NCBI GenBank assembly: GCA_030528765.1 | Contig: JAUMYD010000008.1 | Coordinates: forward strand, 1-24,862 | From: Bacillota bacterium | GTDB lineage: Bacteria > Bacillota > Dehalobacteriia > UBA4068 | DNA: 24,862 nt | Direction: 5' to 3' | Made by a program: the position numbers and the translations under genes | The notes under the pieces: generated by a model | What the model was told of the DNA's origin: nothing | Database searches by the model: none | The model's input: the letters and a program-made list of their open reading frames with translations, nothing else | In this document: positions 7,007-14,359 of the stretch, in pieces | How the letters are laid out: the number at the start of each line of letters is the position of its first letter | Position numbering within the stretch: the first letter of the stretch is position 1

Positions 7007-7531
7007 TCAGAGCAGCTGTCCTTTGTGGACGATGGGGATGCCGCAGACCAGCTCCCAGACCTGATCTGCCCGCTGGGCCAGAGCCTGATTGATGCAGCCC
7101 AGGGCTTCTATATATTCCCCGCTGCGATCCGGATAGCCGCCGCCATCCCCTCCGATCTCATTTGTGATGAGGATGAGCGCTCTGCACTGCCCGGCCAGTT
7201 GTTCCACTCCGGAAAGGATCCGCTCCACGCAGTCGTTTCCCTCTGTTTCCGGAGAGAACATTTCGTTTGCCGTCAGGTTGCAGAGGCATTCCAGCAGAAC
7301 GACACCATCCTTCTCCGGCAGCTTCAGCCCTTGCAGGTCGGTATAGCGTTCAATGGTTTGAAAGCCTTTTCCTGCCCGCATGGCCCGGTGCCGACGGATG
7401 CGCAGTTCTCCTTCCTCTCCATAGGGCTGCATAGCGGCGATATAATAGCGGGGACTGCCCAGCTGCAGGGCAAGCTGCTCGGCGTAGCTGCTTTTTCCGC
7501 AGGCTGCGCCCCCGGTCAGAAGAAAGATCAT
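7007..7531 (-). CDS. cobU: Adenosylcobinamide kinase / guanylyltransferase CobU
   Basis: This 174-residue protein has an intact P-loop GGAACGKSSYAE at residues 7-18 and an RIRRHRAMR segment near residues 44-52 that supplies the histidine guanylylated by GTP. VLLECLCNLTANE corresponds to the conserved segment following it, and the C-terminus is QVWELVCGIPIVHKG. CobU phosphorylates adenosylcobinamide and converts it to adenosylcobinamide-GDP. The usual EVGxGIVP block is replaced by EIGGDGGGYP, a notable divergence. The start at 7531 makes an ATGA overlap with cobT and follows GGAGGG. The longer in-frame N-terminus runs through cobT and is rejected. Confidence 0.9.
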   Translation of the reverse strand: MIFLLTGGAACGKSSYAEQLALQLGSPRYYIAAMQPYGEEGELRIRRHRAMRAGKGFQTIERYTDLQGLKLPEKDGVVLLECLCNLTANEMFSPETEGNDCVERILSGVEQLAGQCRALILITNEIGGDGGGYPDRSGEYIEALGCINQALAQRADQVWELVCGIPIVHKGQLL

Positions 7532-8589
7532 GGGTTTCCCTCCAAATGTCTGTAGGCTGCAAGGCCGATCTGTTCGAAGGTGGACATCTCCCCGTAAACC
7601 GAAAGAGCCATGTCCAGCAGGGGCATCAGACAGACCGCACCGCTGCCTTCCCCCAGCCGCAAGTCGGCCTGAATGGGGGCAGAGAGCTCCAGAGACTCCA
7701 GCAGCAGCCGGGCGGCAGGCTCTGCGGAGCAGTGGCTGGCCAGCATGGCTTTTTTGCTTCGTGGGCAAAGGCGATAGGCCAGCAGGGCGGAAACGCAGCT
7801 GATCAGCCCATCCATCAGAATGGGAAGCTGATAGGCTGCTCCCCCCAGGAAGACCCCACACATGGCCGCGATATCAAAACCACCCAGCTTTGCCAGCACA
7901 TCCAGGGGGTCTTCGGGGTCGGGTCGGTTTACGGAAAGAGCCTGTTCCACCACGGCGATCTTGCGTTTCAGTCCGGAATCGGAAAGCCCGGCGCCCCTGC
8001 CGGTGAGCAGAGCGGGCTCCAGCCCCAGAAGGGCAGAAGCCACCGCGCTGGAGCTGGTGGTATTGCCGATACCCATTTCTCCGGTGGCCAGCAGGCGATA
8101 GCCCTGTGCCTTCAGCTCCCGCACCAGTTCTGCACCGCAGAGAATGGCTGCCTCTGCCTGCTCCCGGCTCATGGCGGGCTCCCGGGCAATATTTCCCGTG
8201 CCCGCTGCGATGCGCCTGTTCAGACAGCCGGGGACAGCCTCCTTCATGCCCATATCAATGGCCAGCACCTTTGCGTCGGCCAGGGCTGCCATGTGGCAAA
8301 CGGAGGCTTCCCCTTTCACGATATTCCCTGCTACCAGGGCTGTGACCTCGCTGCTGCTTTGGCTGATGCCTTCCTGTACCACACCATTATCAGCGCAGAA
8401 GACCAGCACCGCCCGGGGCCGGGTGGAAATCTTTTTTTCTCCGCAGAGTGCCGCAATGCGGATCACCGCTTCTTCCAGCAGGCCTAAGCTGCCCAGGGGC
8501 TTTGCCACACTGTCCCACTGCTGCTTGGCAGCAGCTGCAGCCTGCTCTGCCGGGGCTGTGATCCTGCTGCACAGTTCCTGAAGCTCCAC
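7528..8589 (-). CDS. cobT: Nicotinate-nucleotide--dimethylbenzimidazole phosphoribosyltransferase CobT
   Basis: This 353-residue cytoplasmic enzyme matches the CobT family in length and motifs: KPLGSLG near residue 30, VFCADNGVV near 64-71, the ATGEMGIGNTT loop with Glu171, LGGFDIAAMCG near 235-245, and the C-terminal LRLGEGSGA with catalytic Glu314. It makes alpha-ribazole-5'-phosphate from nicotinate mononucleotide and a lower-ligand base. It starts with GTG at 8589 behind a strong AGGGAGGAG site and is first in the operon, directly after the promoter. Neighbouring cobU, cobS and cobC complete the nucleotide-loop pathway. The corrin ring genes are not in this window, so the cell may salvage cobinamide or encode them elsewhere. 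Confidence 0.94.
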   Translation of the reverse strand: MELQELCSRITAPAEQAAAAAKQQWDSVAKPLGSLGLLEEAVIRIAALCGEKKISTRPRAVLVFCADNGVVQEGISQSSSEVTALVAGNIVKGEASVCHMAALADAKVLAIDMGMKEAVPGCLNRRIAAGTGNIAREPAMSREQAEAAILCGAELVRELKAQGYRLLATGEMGIGNTTSSSAVASALLGLEPALLTGRGAGLSDSGLKRKIAVVEQALSVNRPDPEDPLDVLAKLGGFDIAAMCGVFLGGAAYQLPILMDGLISCVSALLAYRLCPRSKKAMLASHCSAEPAARLLLESLELSAPIQADLRLGEGSGAVCLMPLLDMALSVYGEMSTFEQIGLAAYRHLEGNP

Positions 8590-8628
8590 GCCTTCTCCTC
8601 CCTTTGCTGTGTGTTTTGTTCTGCCAAT

Positions 8629-8657
8629 AGTGTAATACTTTCCCGGTGCAAAAGCAA
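8629..8657 (-). promoter_or_regulatory. Promoter of the cob/trs operon
   Basis: On the minus strand TTGCTT (8652-8657) and TACACT (8629-8634) are separated by 17 bases, a good sigma-A-type pair. Transcription would start near 8622, leaving an untranslated leader of about 33 bases, too short for a cobalamin riboswitch. Confidence 0.55.
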
Positions 8658-8754
8658 ATCCTTATCTTGCTCCGCTTTCTGCGGGGAATTCTCTGCCGCT
8701 GCTTTTCCTGTGTTTTTTTGCCCTGCTCCGGCAGAGGCAAAATGCAGGAAATGC

Positions 8755-8783
8755 GTGACAAAAAGCGCTTTTTCCGTTATACT
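8755..8783 (+). promoter_or_regulatory. Promoter of the malY-like operon with internal palindrome
   Basis: GTGACA (8755-8760) and TATACT (8778-8783) are 17 bases apart on the plus strand, giving a strong sigma-A-type promoter. The spacer contains the perfect 14-base palindrome AAAAAGCGCTTTTT (8760-8773), well placed to be a repressor operator. A short inverted repeat TTCCCT/AGGGAA (8816-8832) lies in the leader before the Shine-Dalgarno site. Confidence 0.55.
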
Positions 8784-8858
8784 GGCAGTAAGAAGGCTTG
8801 ATTTTTTTGGCTTTCTTCCCTCCGTAAGGGAAATCCAGTTTTTGGAAGGGGTGCTCTT

Positions 8859-10028
8859 ATGTATAATTTTAACCTGATCGTGGATCGCAAAGGAACAAGC
8901 TGCCTGAAATGGGATAAAACTGAAAAATTTTTCGGGAAGGCCGATCTTCTGCCCCTTTGGGTGGCGGATATGGATTTTGCCACTGCCCCCGGCGTAACGG
9001 AAATGCTGAGAAAACGTGTGGAGCATGGGGTCTATGGCTATGGGCAGCTTTCTCCGGCCTATTATCAGGCTGTGCTTTCCTGGATGCAGCGCCGGCACCA
9101 CTGGCAGATCCAGCCGGAATGGATCTGCTATACCTCCGGTGTGGTCAGTGCCCTGTATTTTGCTGTGGAATGCCTGACCGAGCCCGGGGATGAGGTGATG
9201 CTGCTTTCTCCGGTTTACGGCCCCTTCTATGCCTGCATTGAGAAGCAGGGGAGGAGGATCGTGGATGTCCCGCTGGCCCATGATGGGGTCTGCGGCTACG
9301 GTCTGGATCTGGCAGCCATGGAACGCTCTGTCAGCCCGAAAACAAAGGCGTTGATCTTCTGCAGCCCGCATAACCCGGTGGGGCGGGTCTGGACCCGGCA
9401 GGAGCTGGAGCAGGTGGTGGATTTTTGCAAACGGCATGATCTCTATATCATTGATGACGAGATCCATAATGATCTGGTCTATGAGCGGGAGAGCTTTACC
9501 ACACTGGGCCGCCTGGGTGCGGATGTGGAGGAGCGGAGCATCATCTGCACTGCCATCACCAAGACCTTTAATCTGGCTGATCTTCAGGTCTCCAATATCA
9601 TTATCCCCAATGCTGCGCTTCGGGAACGCTTCAAGGAATGCCTGAGCCGGCACCATGTGGGCCCCCATTCCTTCAGTGAGCCTGCCCTGCTGGGGGCATA
9701 CGAGCATTCGGAGGAATGGCTGGATGCGCTGCTGCTTTATATCAAGGGGAATATTGATTATTTCTGTCAGCGTGTGAAGAAGGATATGCCCCTTTTGCAG
9801 GTGCGTCCGGCAGAGGGCAGCTATCTGCTTTGGGTGAATTGCGGAGGTCTGGGCTTTTCCGATCAGGAGCTGCGCCGTTTCTTTGTGGAGGAATGCGGCC
9901 TGGCAGTGAATGCAGGTACGGATTTCGGCGCCAGATGGGGCCAGTTTGTCCGCTTTAATATGGCCTGCCCCCGCAGCTATGTGCAGGAGGCCCTGGATCG
10001 GCTGGAAGCTGCCATTTCCAGGCTTTAG
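8859..10028 (+). CDS. MalY/PatB-type PLP-dependent C-S lyase (aminotransferase class I/II)
   Basis: This 389-residue fold-type I PLP enzyme has LPLWVADMDF at residues 31-40 (the MalY/PatB signature), YTSGVVSAL near 91, CSPHNPVGRVW near 178-188, IIDDEIHNDLVY near 197-208 and the Schiff-base lysine K235 in ITKTFNLA. Members cleave cystathionine or cysteine S-conjugates to pyruvate, ammonia and a thiol, and a few act as aminotransferases or regulators. The substrate cannot be fixed from sequence. The ATG follows GGAAGGGG. It is cotranscribed with a GNAT gene 9 bases downstream and diverges from cobT. Confidence 0.88.
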   Translation: MYNFNLIVDRKGTSCLKWDKTEKFFGKADLLPLWVADMDFATAPGVTEMLRKRVEHGVYGYGQLSPAYYQAVLSWMQRRHHWQIQPEWICYTSGVVSALYFAVECLTEPGDEVMLLSPVYGPFYACIEKQGRRIVDVPLAHDGVCGYGLDLAAMERSVSPKTKALIFCSPHNPVGRVWTRQELEQVVDFCKRHDLYIIDDEIHNDLVYERESFTTLGRLGADVEERSIICTAITKTFNLADLQVSNIIIPNAALRERFKECLSRHHVGPHSFSEPALLGAYEHSEEWLDALLLYIKGNIDYFCQRVKKDMPLLQVRPAEGSYLLWVNCGGLGFSDQELRRFFVEECGLAVNAGTDFGARWGQFVRFNMACPRSYVQEALDRLEAAISRL

Positions 10029-10037
10029 GAGGGGGAG

Positions 10038-10505
10038 ATGGAGATCCGCAGTTTGGAAGCAGGGGAGCTGCCTGCTGCTCTGGCTTTGGCCTGGGAGAGC
10101 TTTTTGGCCTATGAAGCACCGGAGTATGCGCCGGAGGGTGTGGCCACGTTCCGTGCCTCCCTGGAAAGCAGGGAGTTTTGCGCGGCTCTGGAATTCTGGG
10201 CGGCCTTTGAAGCAGGAGAAATGCTGGGCATGCTCGCCACCCGCAGCGGGCGGCAGCATATCAGCCTCTTTTTTGTGGCAATACCCCATATGCGAAGGGG
10301 GGTCGGCAGGGCCTTGTTTCGCTTTTTGCTGCCCCTTTGCCCCGGCCCGGCACTGACGGTGAATTCGTCCCCCTACGCCGTTCCCTTTTATGCACGCCTG
10401 GGTTTTCAGGCGGAGGGCCCGGAGCAGCTGCGGGATGGCATTCGCTTTACGCCTATGCGCTGCCCCATCCCTGTGGGAGAGGATGGGGTTTCCGCCAAAG
10501 AATAA
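10038..10505 (+). CDS. GNAT family N-acetyltransferase
   Basis: This 155-residue single-domain protein has a typical GNAT acetyl-CoA-binding segment (FFVAIPHMRRGVGRALFRFLL), in which RRGVGRAL is the Q/RxxGxG/A loop, followed by the beta-bulge region and YARLGFQ near the C-terminus. Length and order of elements match small GNAT acetyltransferases. The substrate is unknown. The ATG at 10038 has a GGAGGGGGAG site just upstream, and the gene starts 9 bases after the lyase stop, so they form an operon. A terminator follows at once. Co-transcription suggests an amine or amino-acid substrate related to the lyase, but this is only inference. Confidence 0.8.
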   Translation: MEIRSLEAGELPAALALAWESFLAYEAPEYAPEGVATFRASLESREFCAALEFWAAFEAGEMLGMLATRSGRQHISLFFVAIPHMRRGVGRALFRFLLPLCPGPALTVNSSPYAVPFYARLGFQAEGPEQLRDGIRFTPMRCPIPVGEDGVSAKE

Positions 10506-10541
10506 AATGCAGCCGCAGTTTTCAGCTTTGGCTGCATTTTT
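10504..10541 (+). terminator. Terminator after the GNAT gene
   Basis: AAAATGCAGCC (10504-10514) and GGCTGCATTTT (10530-10540) form an 11-base-pair perfect stem around a 15-base loop, ending in a T-tract. It directly overlaps the stop codon region and is a clear intrinsic terminator. Confidence 0.8.
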
Positions 10542-10568
10542 CTGCCGAAGCTCTGTTGCCCGCTAAAA

Positions 10569-10620
10569 GAGTCCGCCCGGCTTTCCCCTGGGGAAGCTGT
10601 GGCGGGCTTTGCTGTTTTTT
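10569..10620 (+). terminator. Second, imperfect terminator-like hairpin
   Basis: A GC-rich inverted repeat (CCGCC and GCTTTCCCC pairing with GGGGAAGC and GGCGGG) is followed by a GCTGTTTTTT tail. It could back up the preceding terminator. The stem is interrupted by mismatches. Confidence 0.4.
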
Positions 10621-10649
10621 AGCCTGCAGCTCCTTTTTTCTGCAGCAGC

Positions 10650-10678
10650 TTGTTTTTGGAGCGGGCGGCGGCTAAAAT
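10650..10678 (+). promoter_or_regulatory. Promoter of the CobW-like GTPase gene
   Basis: TTGTTT (10650-10655) and TAAAAT (10673-10678) are 17 bases apart on the plus strand. The expected start is about 35 bases before the ATG at 10720, which is preceded by GAGGAGG. Confidence 0.55.
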
Positions 10679-10719
10679 AGTAGCATCGGCTTTATGCAAA
10701 ATGATTTGAGGAGGCGCTT

Positions 10720-11811
10720 ATGCTCAAATATGTTGTGATCAGCGGCTTTCTGGGTGCAGGGAAAACGAGCAGCATGATCGCATTTTCCCGGTATCTGCAG
10801 GAGAAAGGAAAAAAAGCGGCTGTTCTTGTAAACGATTTGGGGGCAAAGTATCTGGTGGACAGCAGTTTTACCGCATCTGCCGGCTGTGTCTCGGAGGAGA
10901 TCACCGGGGATTGTATTTGCTACCAAACGGAAAATCTGGTGGATAAGCTGCGGCGTCTGCGGGATCTTAAAGAAGCGGAGATCGTTTTTTCCGATATCCC
11001 CGGCTGCGGCATCGGTGCGCTGGATCATGTATACCATAAGCTGCATAGGGATTACCCCGGGGAATTTTTTCTTTGCCCTTTTGTGGCCGTTGCTGATCCG
11101 GAACGCCTGCGGGTGATCATGCCGGAGAAAGCAAACTTAAACCTGCCGGATGAGATGGCCTATCTTTTCGATGCGCAGCTGCGGGAAGCAGAAGTGATCT
11201 TGCTGAATAAGACAGACCGCCTGACGGAAAAGCAGTGCCAGGCCTATATGGATTTTCTGAAGGGCAGCTATCCCCATGCCCGGGTTTTCCCTGTTTCTGC
11301 CAAAAGTGGGCAGGGCATACCGGAGGTTGTGGAGTATCTGTGTGCCCACAGCTCCGGGCTGCCTGTGGTGGATATCGGCTACGGAGGGCCGGATTTCATT
11401 GCCGCGGAGGTAAAGCTGAGCTGGTATAACCGGCAGTTTTATGTAAAGGCAAGGGAAACAGCTGTCTTTGATGGGAATGCCTTTGTTTTGGAATTTATTG
11501 ATTCTGTAAGGTTGCGCCTGGCCAGCCTGAAGCGGAATGCACCTCACCTGAAGGTTTTGGGCATATCGGAAGCAGAGCAGATGGTAAAGGCTTCCTTGCT
11601 GGGTGTGGATTATGAAACGGAAATGGATCGGCAGCTTTCCGCTCCCTGCCGCCAGCTGCGGGTGGTGGTGAATGTACGGGCTGCCTGTGAATCCTTTTTG
11701 CTGGAGCGGGTGATGGATGAGGCTATGAAGGATATGGCAGGCAGGTATCATCTGGAAGCGCAGGTTTTTTTCACGGAGTGCTTTGGCATGATGGATGAAG
11801 GACGGGCCTAG
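10720..11811 (+). CDS. CobW/HypB/UreG-type G3E GTPase
   Basis: This 363-residue protein has Walker A GFLGAGKT at residues 9-16, a switch/Walker B region FSDIPGCGIG near 90-99 and a LLNKTDRL guanine-specificity motif (NKxD). The usual metal-binding CxCC of G3E GTPases reads CICY at residues 65-68, so the third Cys is lost, though C56 may substitute. G3E GTPases deliver Zn, Ni, Co or corrinoids to client enzymes. Relatives beside corrinoid methyltransferases act in activation. The gene is alone between its own promoter and the hpf terminator, so its client is unknown. Proximity to the cob operon is suggestive but it is transcribed separately. Confidence 0.85.
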   Translation: MLKYVVISGFLGAGKTSSMIAFSRYLQEKGKKAAVLVNDLGAKYLVDSSFTASAGCVSEEITGDCICYQTENLVDKLRRLRDLKEAEIVFSDIPGCGIGALDHVYHKLHRDYPGEFFLCPFVAVADPERLRVIMPEKANLNLPDEMAYLFDAQLREAEVILLNKTDRLTEKQCQAYMDFLKGSYPHARVFPVSAKSGQGIPEVVEYLCAHSSGLPVVDIGYGGPDFIAAEVKLSWYNRQFYVKARETAVFDGNAFVLEFIDSVRLRLASLKRNAPHLKVLGISEAEQMVKASLLGVDYETEMDRQLSAPCRQLRVVVNVRAACESFLLERVMDEAMKDMAGRYHLEAQVFFTECFGMMDEGRA

Positions 11812-11838
11812 TGCCTTTCCTTTCTGTGCAAATAGAAA

Positions 11839-11863
11839 AAGCCGGGAGCAAAGCTCCCGGCTT
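11839..11863 (-). terminator. Terminator of hpf, probably bidirectional
   Basis: AAGCCGGGAGC (11839-11849) pairs perfectly with GCTCCCGGCTT (11853-11863) around an AAA loop. On the minus strand the stem runs into CTTTTTCTATT, an excellent terminator for hpf. On the plus strand a weaker T-rich tail follows, which may also stop the GTPase transcript. Confidence 0.8.
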
Positions 11864-11887
11864 ACTGTTATTTTGAAAACATGGATT

Positions 11888-12409
11888 TTAATCCTCCGGC
11901 ACCAGAAGTGCATAATCCCGATCCTGACGGCGATAGACTACATTTACCTTGCTGGTATCGGTGTTGAAAAACACGAAAAAGCTGTGGCCCAGCAGGTTCA
12001 TCTGCATGATCGCCTCTTCGACGGTCATGGGCTTGGTGGAGAATTTCTTGACGCGGACAGGTTCATCATCTTCCTGCCAGTGTACTTCAGGCACTGCGAC
12101 CTCTGCCTCCGCTTTCGGGCCACGACCCCGCTTGATCAGACGGGTGCGATACTTATGCAGCTGGCTTTCCAGCTTATCCGTAACCAGGTCTACGCAGGTA
12201 TACATATCGTAGCCTTCTTCTTCGCCGCGGATGACGATGCCATTATATGGAATGGTCACCTCCACACGCTGCCGATCCTTAATGCAGCGCATGGTCACGG
12301 TGGCCTCAGCTTCACCAATCAATTTGTCAAATTTGGATAAACGCTTTTCAGTATATTCTTTGAGAGAATCGCTGACTTCCAGGTTGCGGGCTTTAAAATT
12401 GACTAACAT
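11888..12409 (-). CDS. hpf: Ribosome hibernation promoting factor, long form
   Basis: This 173-residue protein has an N-terminal HPF/RaiA domain (MLVNFKARNLEVSDSLKEY start, dsRBD-like fold, residues 1-100) joined by an acidic linker to the C-terminal dimerisation domain (KKFSTKPMTVEEAIMQMNL onward, about residues 121-173, with the conserved GHSFFVFFN and YRRQDRDYALL). Long HPF joins 70S ribosomes into inactive 100S dimers in stationary phase. The ATG at 12409 follows AGAGGTGA. It is monocistronic. A sigma-H-like promoter lies upstream, in keeping with stationary-phase control of the Bacillus subtilis homologue. Confidence 0.94.
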   Translation of the reverse strand: MLVNFKARNLEVSDSLKEYTEKRLSKFDKLIGEAEATVTMRCIKDRQRVEVTIPYNGIVIRGEEEGYDMYTCVDLVTDKLESQLHKYRTRLIKRGRGPKAEAEVAVPEVHWQEDDEPVRVKKFSTKPMTVEEAIMQMNLLGHSFFVFFNTDTSKVNVVYRRQDRDYALLVPED

Positions 12410-12461
12410 AGAAGCTCACCTCTTTCGTCATCTTCCACCCAAAGGGATGGTATTTATTAAC

Positions 12462-12488
12462 ATTCGCTATTCATAGTAGAAATCCTTT
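12462..12488 (-). promoter_or_regulatory. Sigma-H-like promoter of hpf
   Basis: On the minus strand AAAGGATTT (12480-12488) and AGCGAAT (12462-12468) are separated by 11 bases. This fits the Bacillus sigma-H pattern RnAGGAwWW-N11/12-RnnGAAT as I remember it. The B. subtilis hpf homologue (yvyD) is under sigma-B and sigma-H, which supports the call. Confidence 0.5.
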
Positions 12489-12608
12489 TTTCTTTGGGAT
12501 ATACATGCAAAAAAGAGTAAGGCTATTCAGCAGACAGTAATTCACATCCGCCTTTCCCTGGGGCATTCCGAGCCCTTTCCCGGCTTTTTTTGCTGTTGTG
12601 TGAATTTT

Positions 12609-12637
12609 TTGCGGAATAAAAGGGGATGGGCTACAAA
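12609..12637 (+). promoter_or_regulatory. Candidate promoter of the ftsEX operon
   Basis: TTGCGG (12609-12614) and TACAAA (12632-12637) are 17 bases apart on the plus strand, about 50 bases before the ftsE ATG at 12688, which has AGGAGG upstream. The match to consensus is moderate, but no better pair is visible in the hpf-ftsE gap. Confidence 0.4.
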
Positions 12638-12687
12638 TGTGGAATAAAAATAGTTGGTAGATTTGCTTTTTTTCTATAGGAGGATAC

Positions 12688-13368
12688 ATGCTGATACAAA
12701 CGTTTAATGTGGGAAAGATCTACAAAAACGGGATTGCTGCTTTGACGGACATAAATTTAAACATTGATTACGGTGAATTTGTTTTTTTGACCGGTGCTTC
12801 CGGTGCCGGAAAGAGCACCCTGATTCGTCTGCTCTTCCGGGAGGAGCCCCCCACTGCCGGGCAGATCATGATCGGCGGCCGCAGTGTCACCCGGCTGACC
12901 GTGCCGGAAATGGTGCGTCTGCGCCGGAATACCGGCGTTGTTTTTCAGGATTTCCGCCTTATGGAAAAGGGAACTGTTTTTGATAATGTAAGCTTTGCCC
13001 TGAAAGCGGTGGAGCGCCCCTGGGCGGAGATCCGCCGCCGCGTTCCGGAGGTTCTGGAGCGGGTGGGCCTGGGTGGCCGGGAGCATGAGCACGTGATGAA
13101 TCTTTCCGGCGGGGAGCAGCAGCGCGTGGCGGTTGCCAGGGCCATTATCAACAATCCATTGATCCTCTTCGCAGATGAGCCTACCGGGGATCTGGATCCG
13201 AAGACCTCCGGTGAGCTGATGGAGCTCTTTCAGGAGATCAATAGCGAAGGAACCACCATCGTCATGGCCACGCATGACCAGAATATCGTGGATCGAATGC
13301 AGAAACGGGTGCTGACTCTGAAATCCGGTTATCTGATCGGGGATGCAGTGGGGGGGTGGCAGCTATGA
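12688..13368 (+). CDS. ftsE: Cell division ATP-binding protein FtsE
   Basis: This 226-residue ABC ATPase has Walker A GASGAGKST (36-44), a Q-loop in VVFQDFRLM, signature LSGGEQQRVAVARA (139-152), Walker B LILFADEPTG (158-167) and the switch His in MATHD. The conserved DFRL after the Q-loop is typical of FtsE. It pairs with FtsX in a complex that couples cytoplasmic ATP hydrolysis to activation of peptidoglycan hydrolases outside the membrane. The gene begins an envelope operon and overlaps ftsX by 4 bases (ATGA). Confidence is high from motifs and order. Confidence 0.95.
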   Translation: MLIQTFNVGKIYKNGIAALTDINLNIDYGEFVFLTGASGAGKSTLIRLLFREEPPTAGQIMIGGRSVTRLTVPEMVRLRRNTGVVFQDFRLMEKGTVFDNVSFALKAVERPWAEIRRRVPEVLERVGLGGREHEHVMNLSGGEQQRVAVARAIINNPLILFADEPTGDLDPKTSGELMELFQEINSEGTTIVMATHDQNIVDRMQKRVLTLKSGYLIGDAVGGWQL

Positions 13369-14249
13369 AATTGAGCAGCTTTCGTTATATTGCCCCGCAG
13401 TGCTTCAAATCCATGTGCCATAACGGCTGGATGACTGCGGCGGCTATCATCACTATCACGATCTCCCTTTTTCTTTGTGCCTTTTTCTGGCTGCTGCTGC
13501 TGAACGTTAATGCCAATGCCACGGATGTGGAGGAGGATGTACGCATCCTGGCCTATGTGGATTTTGATGTGGTGCCTGCAGAGCGCAATGAGATCGAGCA
13601 GACGCTGGGCTGGATCCCCGGTGTGGAGAATGTGCTCTTTGTCCCGAAGGAGCAGGGGATCAATACGCTGGAGGAACGCTACGGGGATCAGGATCTGGTG
13701 GAATCCCTGGGCGGTGTGAACCCCCTGCCGGATATGTTCTCCATTACTGCCGCCGATACCAAGCAGGTCAGCAGCATCGCGGAGGAGGTTTCCCGCATTG
13801 AGGGTATCTATGAGGTCCGCTATGGCGAGGGCACAGTGGAAAAGCTGCTGAGCCTTACGGATTCCCTGCGGAAATTTGGGATCGTCATTATGGCCCTGCT
13901 GGCTCTCTGCGCTGTGGTGCTGATCGCCATGGCCATCCGCCTGACCGTGCAGACCCGGAAGAAGGAGATCATGGTCATGAAGTGGGTCGGTGCTACGGAT
14001 GCCTTTATTCGCTGGCCCTTCATTATGGAGGGCATGATCCTGGGCTTGGTGGGCGCGGGGCTGGCCCTGGGCCTGCTGCTGCTGCTCTACAGCCGGGTGG
14101 AGATATATGCCAGCATCAATCTGGGCTTCCTGAATGTTCTGCCGCTGGCTGAGATCTGGCTTTCCGCCACTGGCTTCACGCTGGGTGCAGGCTTCCTGCT
14201 GGGGTTGATTGGCAGCCTCTTCCCGGTGGCCCGCTTCCTGGATGTTTGA
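13365..14249 (+). CDS. ftsX: Cell division protein FtsX
   Basis: This 294-residue membrane protein has a cytoplasmic N-terminus, a first transmembrane helix near residues 25-45, and an extracellular domain of about 120 residues (contains the YGDQDLVESLGGVNPLP stretch, conserved in FtsX as a region that includes NPLP). A C-terminal block of three transmembrane helices follows (about 170-290). The ATG at 13365 was chosen because it overlaps the ftsE stop and follows GGGGGGTGG. An in-frame GTG at 13356 is less likely. FtsX transmits FtsE activity to periplasmic or cell-wall hydrolases. The M23 peptidase downstream is the obvious client. Confidence 0.94.
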   Translation: MKLSSFRYIAPQCFKSMCHNGWMTAAAIITITISLFLCAFFWLLLLNVNANATDVEEDVRILAYVDFDVVPAERNEIEQTLGWIPGVENVLFVPKEQGINTLEERYGDQDLVESLGGVNPLPDMFSITAADTKQVSSIAEEVSRIEGIYEVRYGEGTVEKLLSLTDSLRKFGIVIMALLALCAVVLIAMAIRLTVQTRKKEIMVMKWVGATDAFIRWPFIMEGMILGLVGAGLALGLLLLLYSRVEIYASINLGFLNVLPLAEIWLSATGFTLGAGFLLGLIGSLFPVARFLDV

Positions 14250-14359
14250 TCCCGAAGCGGATTTTCCGGTACGGCCGGTCTTCTCTGAAGAATAGGAAGC
14301 TTCATTAAACCAAATATAAAGCTTCTGCTGTATAAATTTTTCTTATGGAGAGATGGTAT
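14250..14359 (+). other. Gap between ftsX and the M23 gene with inverted repeat
   Basis: GAAGCTT (14296-14302) and AAGCTTC (14319-14325) form a 7-base-pair stem around 16 bases. The run TAAATTTTTC follows about 10 bases later. It may weakly attenuate transcription between ftsX and the M23 peptidase. I see no convincing promoter here. Confidence 0.35.

Noticed and set aside
7532..7861. N-terminal extension of cobU
   Set aside because: It overlaps cobT in another frame; the P-loop begins right after the Met at 7531, as expected for CobU.
8484..10289. Minus-strand open frame of about 600 codons opposite the malY-like gene
   Set aside because: It overlaps cobT and runs antisense to a well-supported PLP enzyme; composition is shadow-like and no motif is present.
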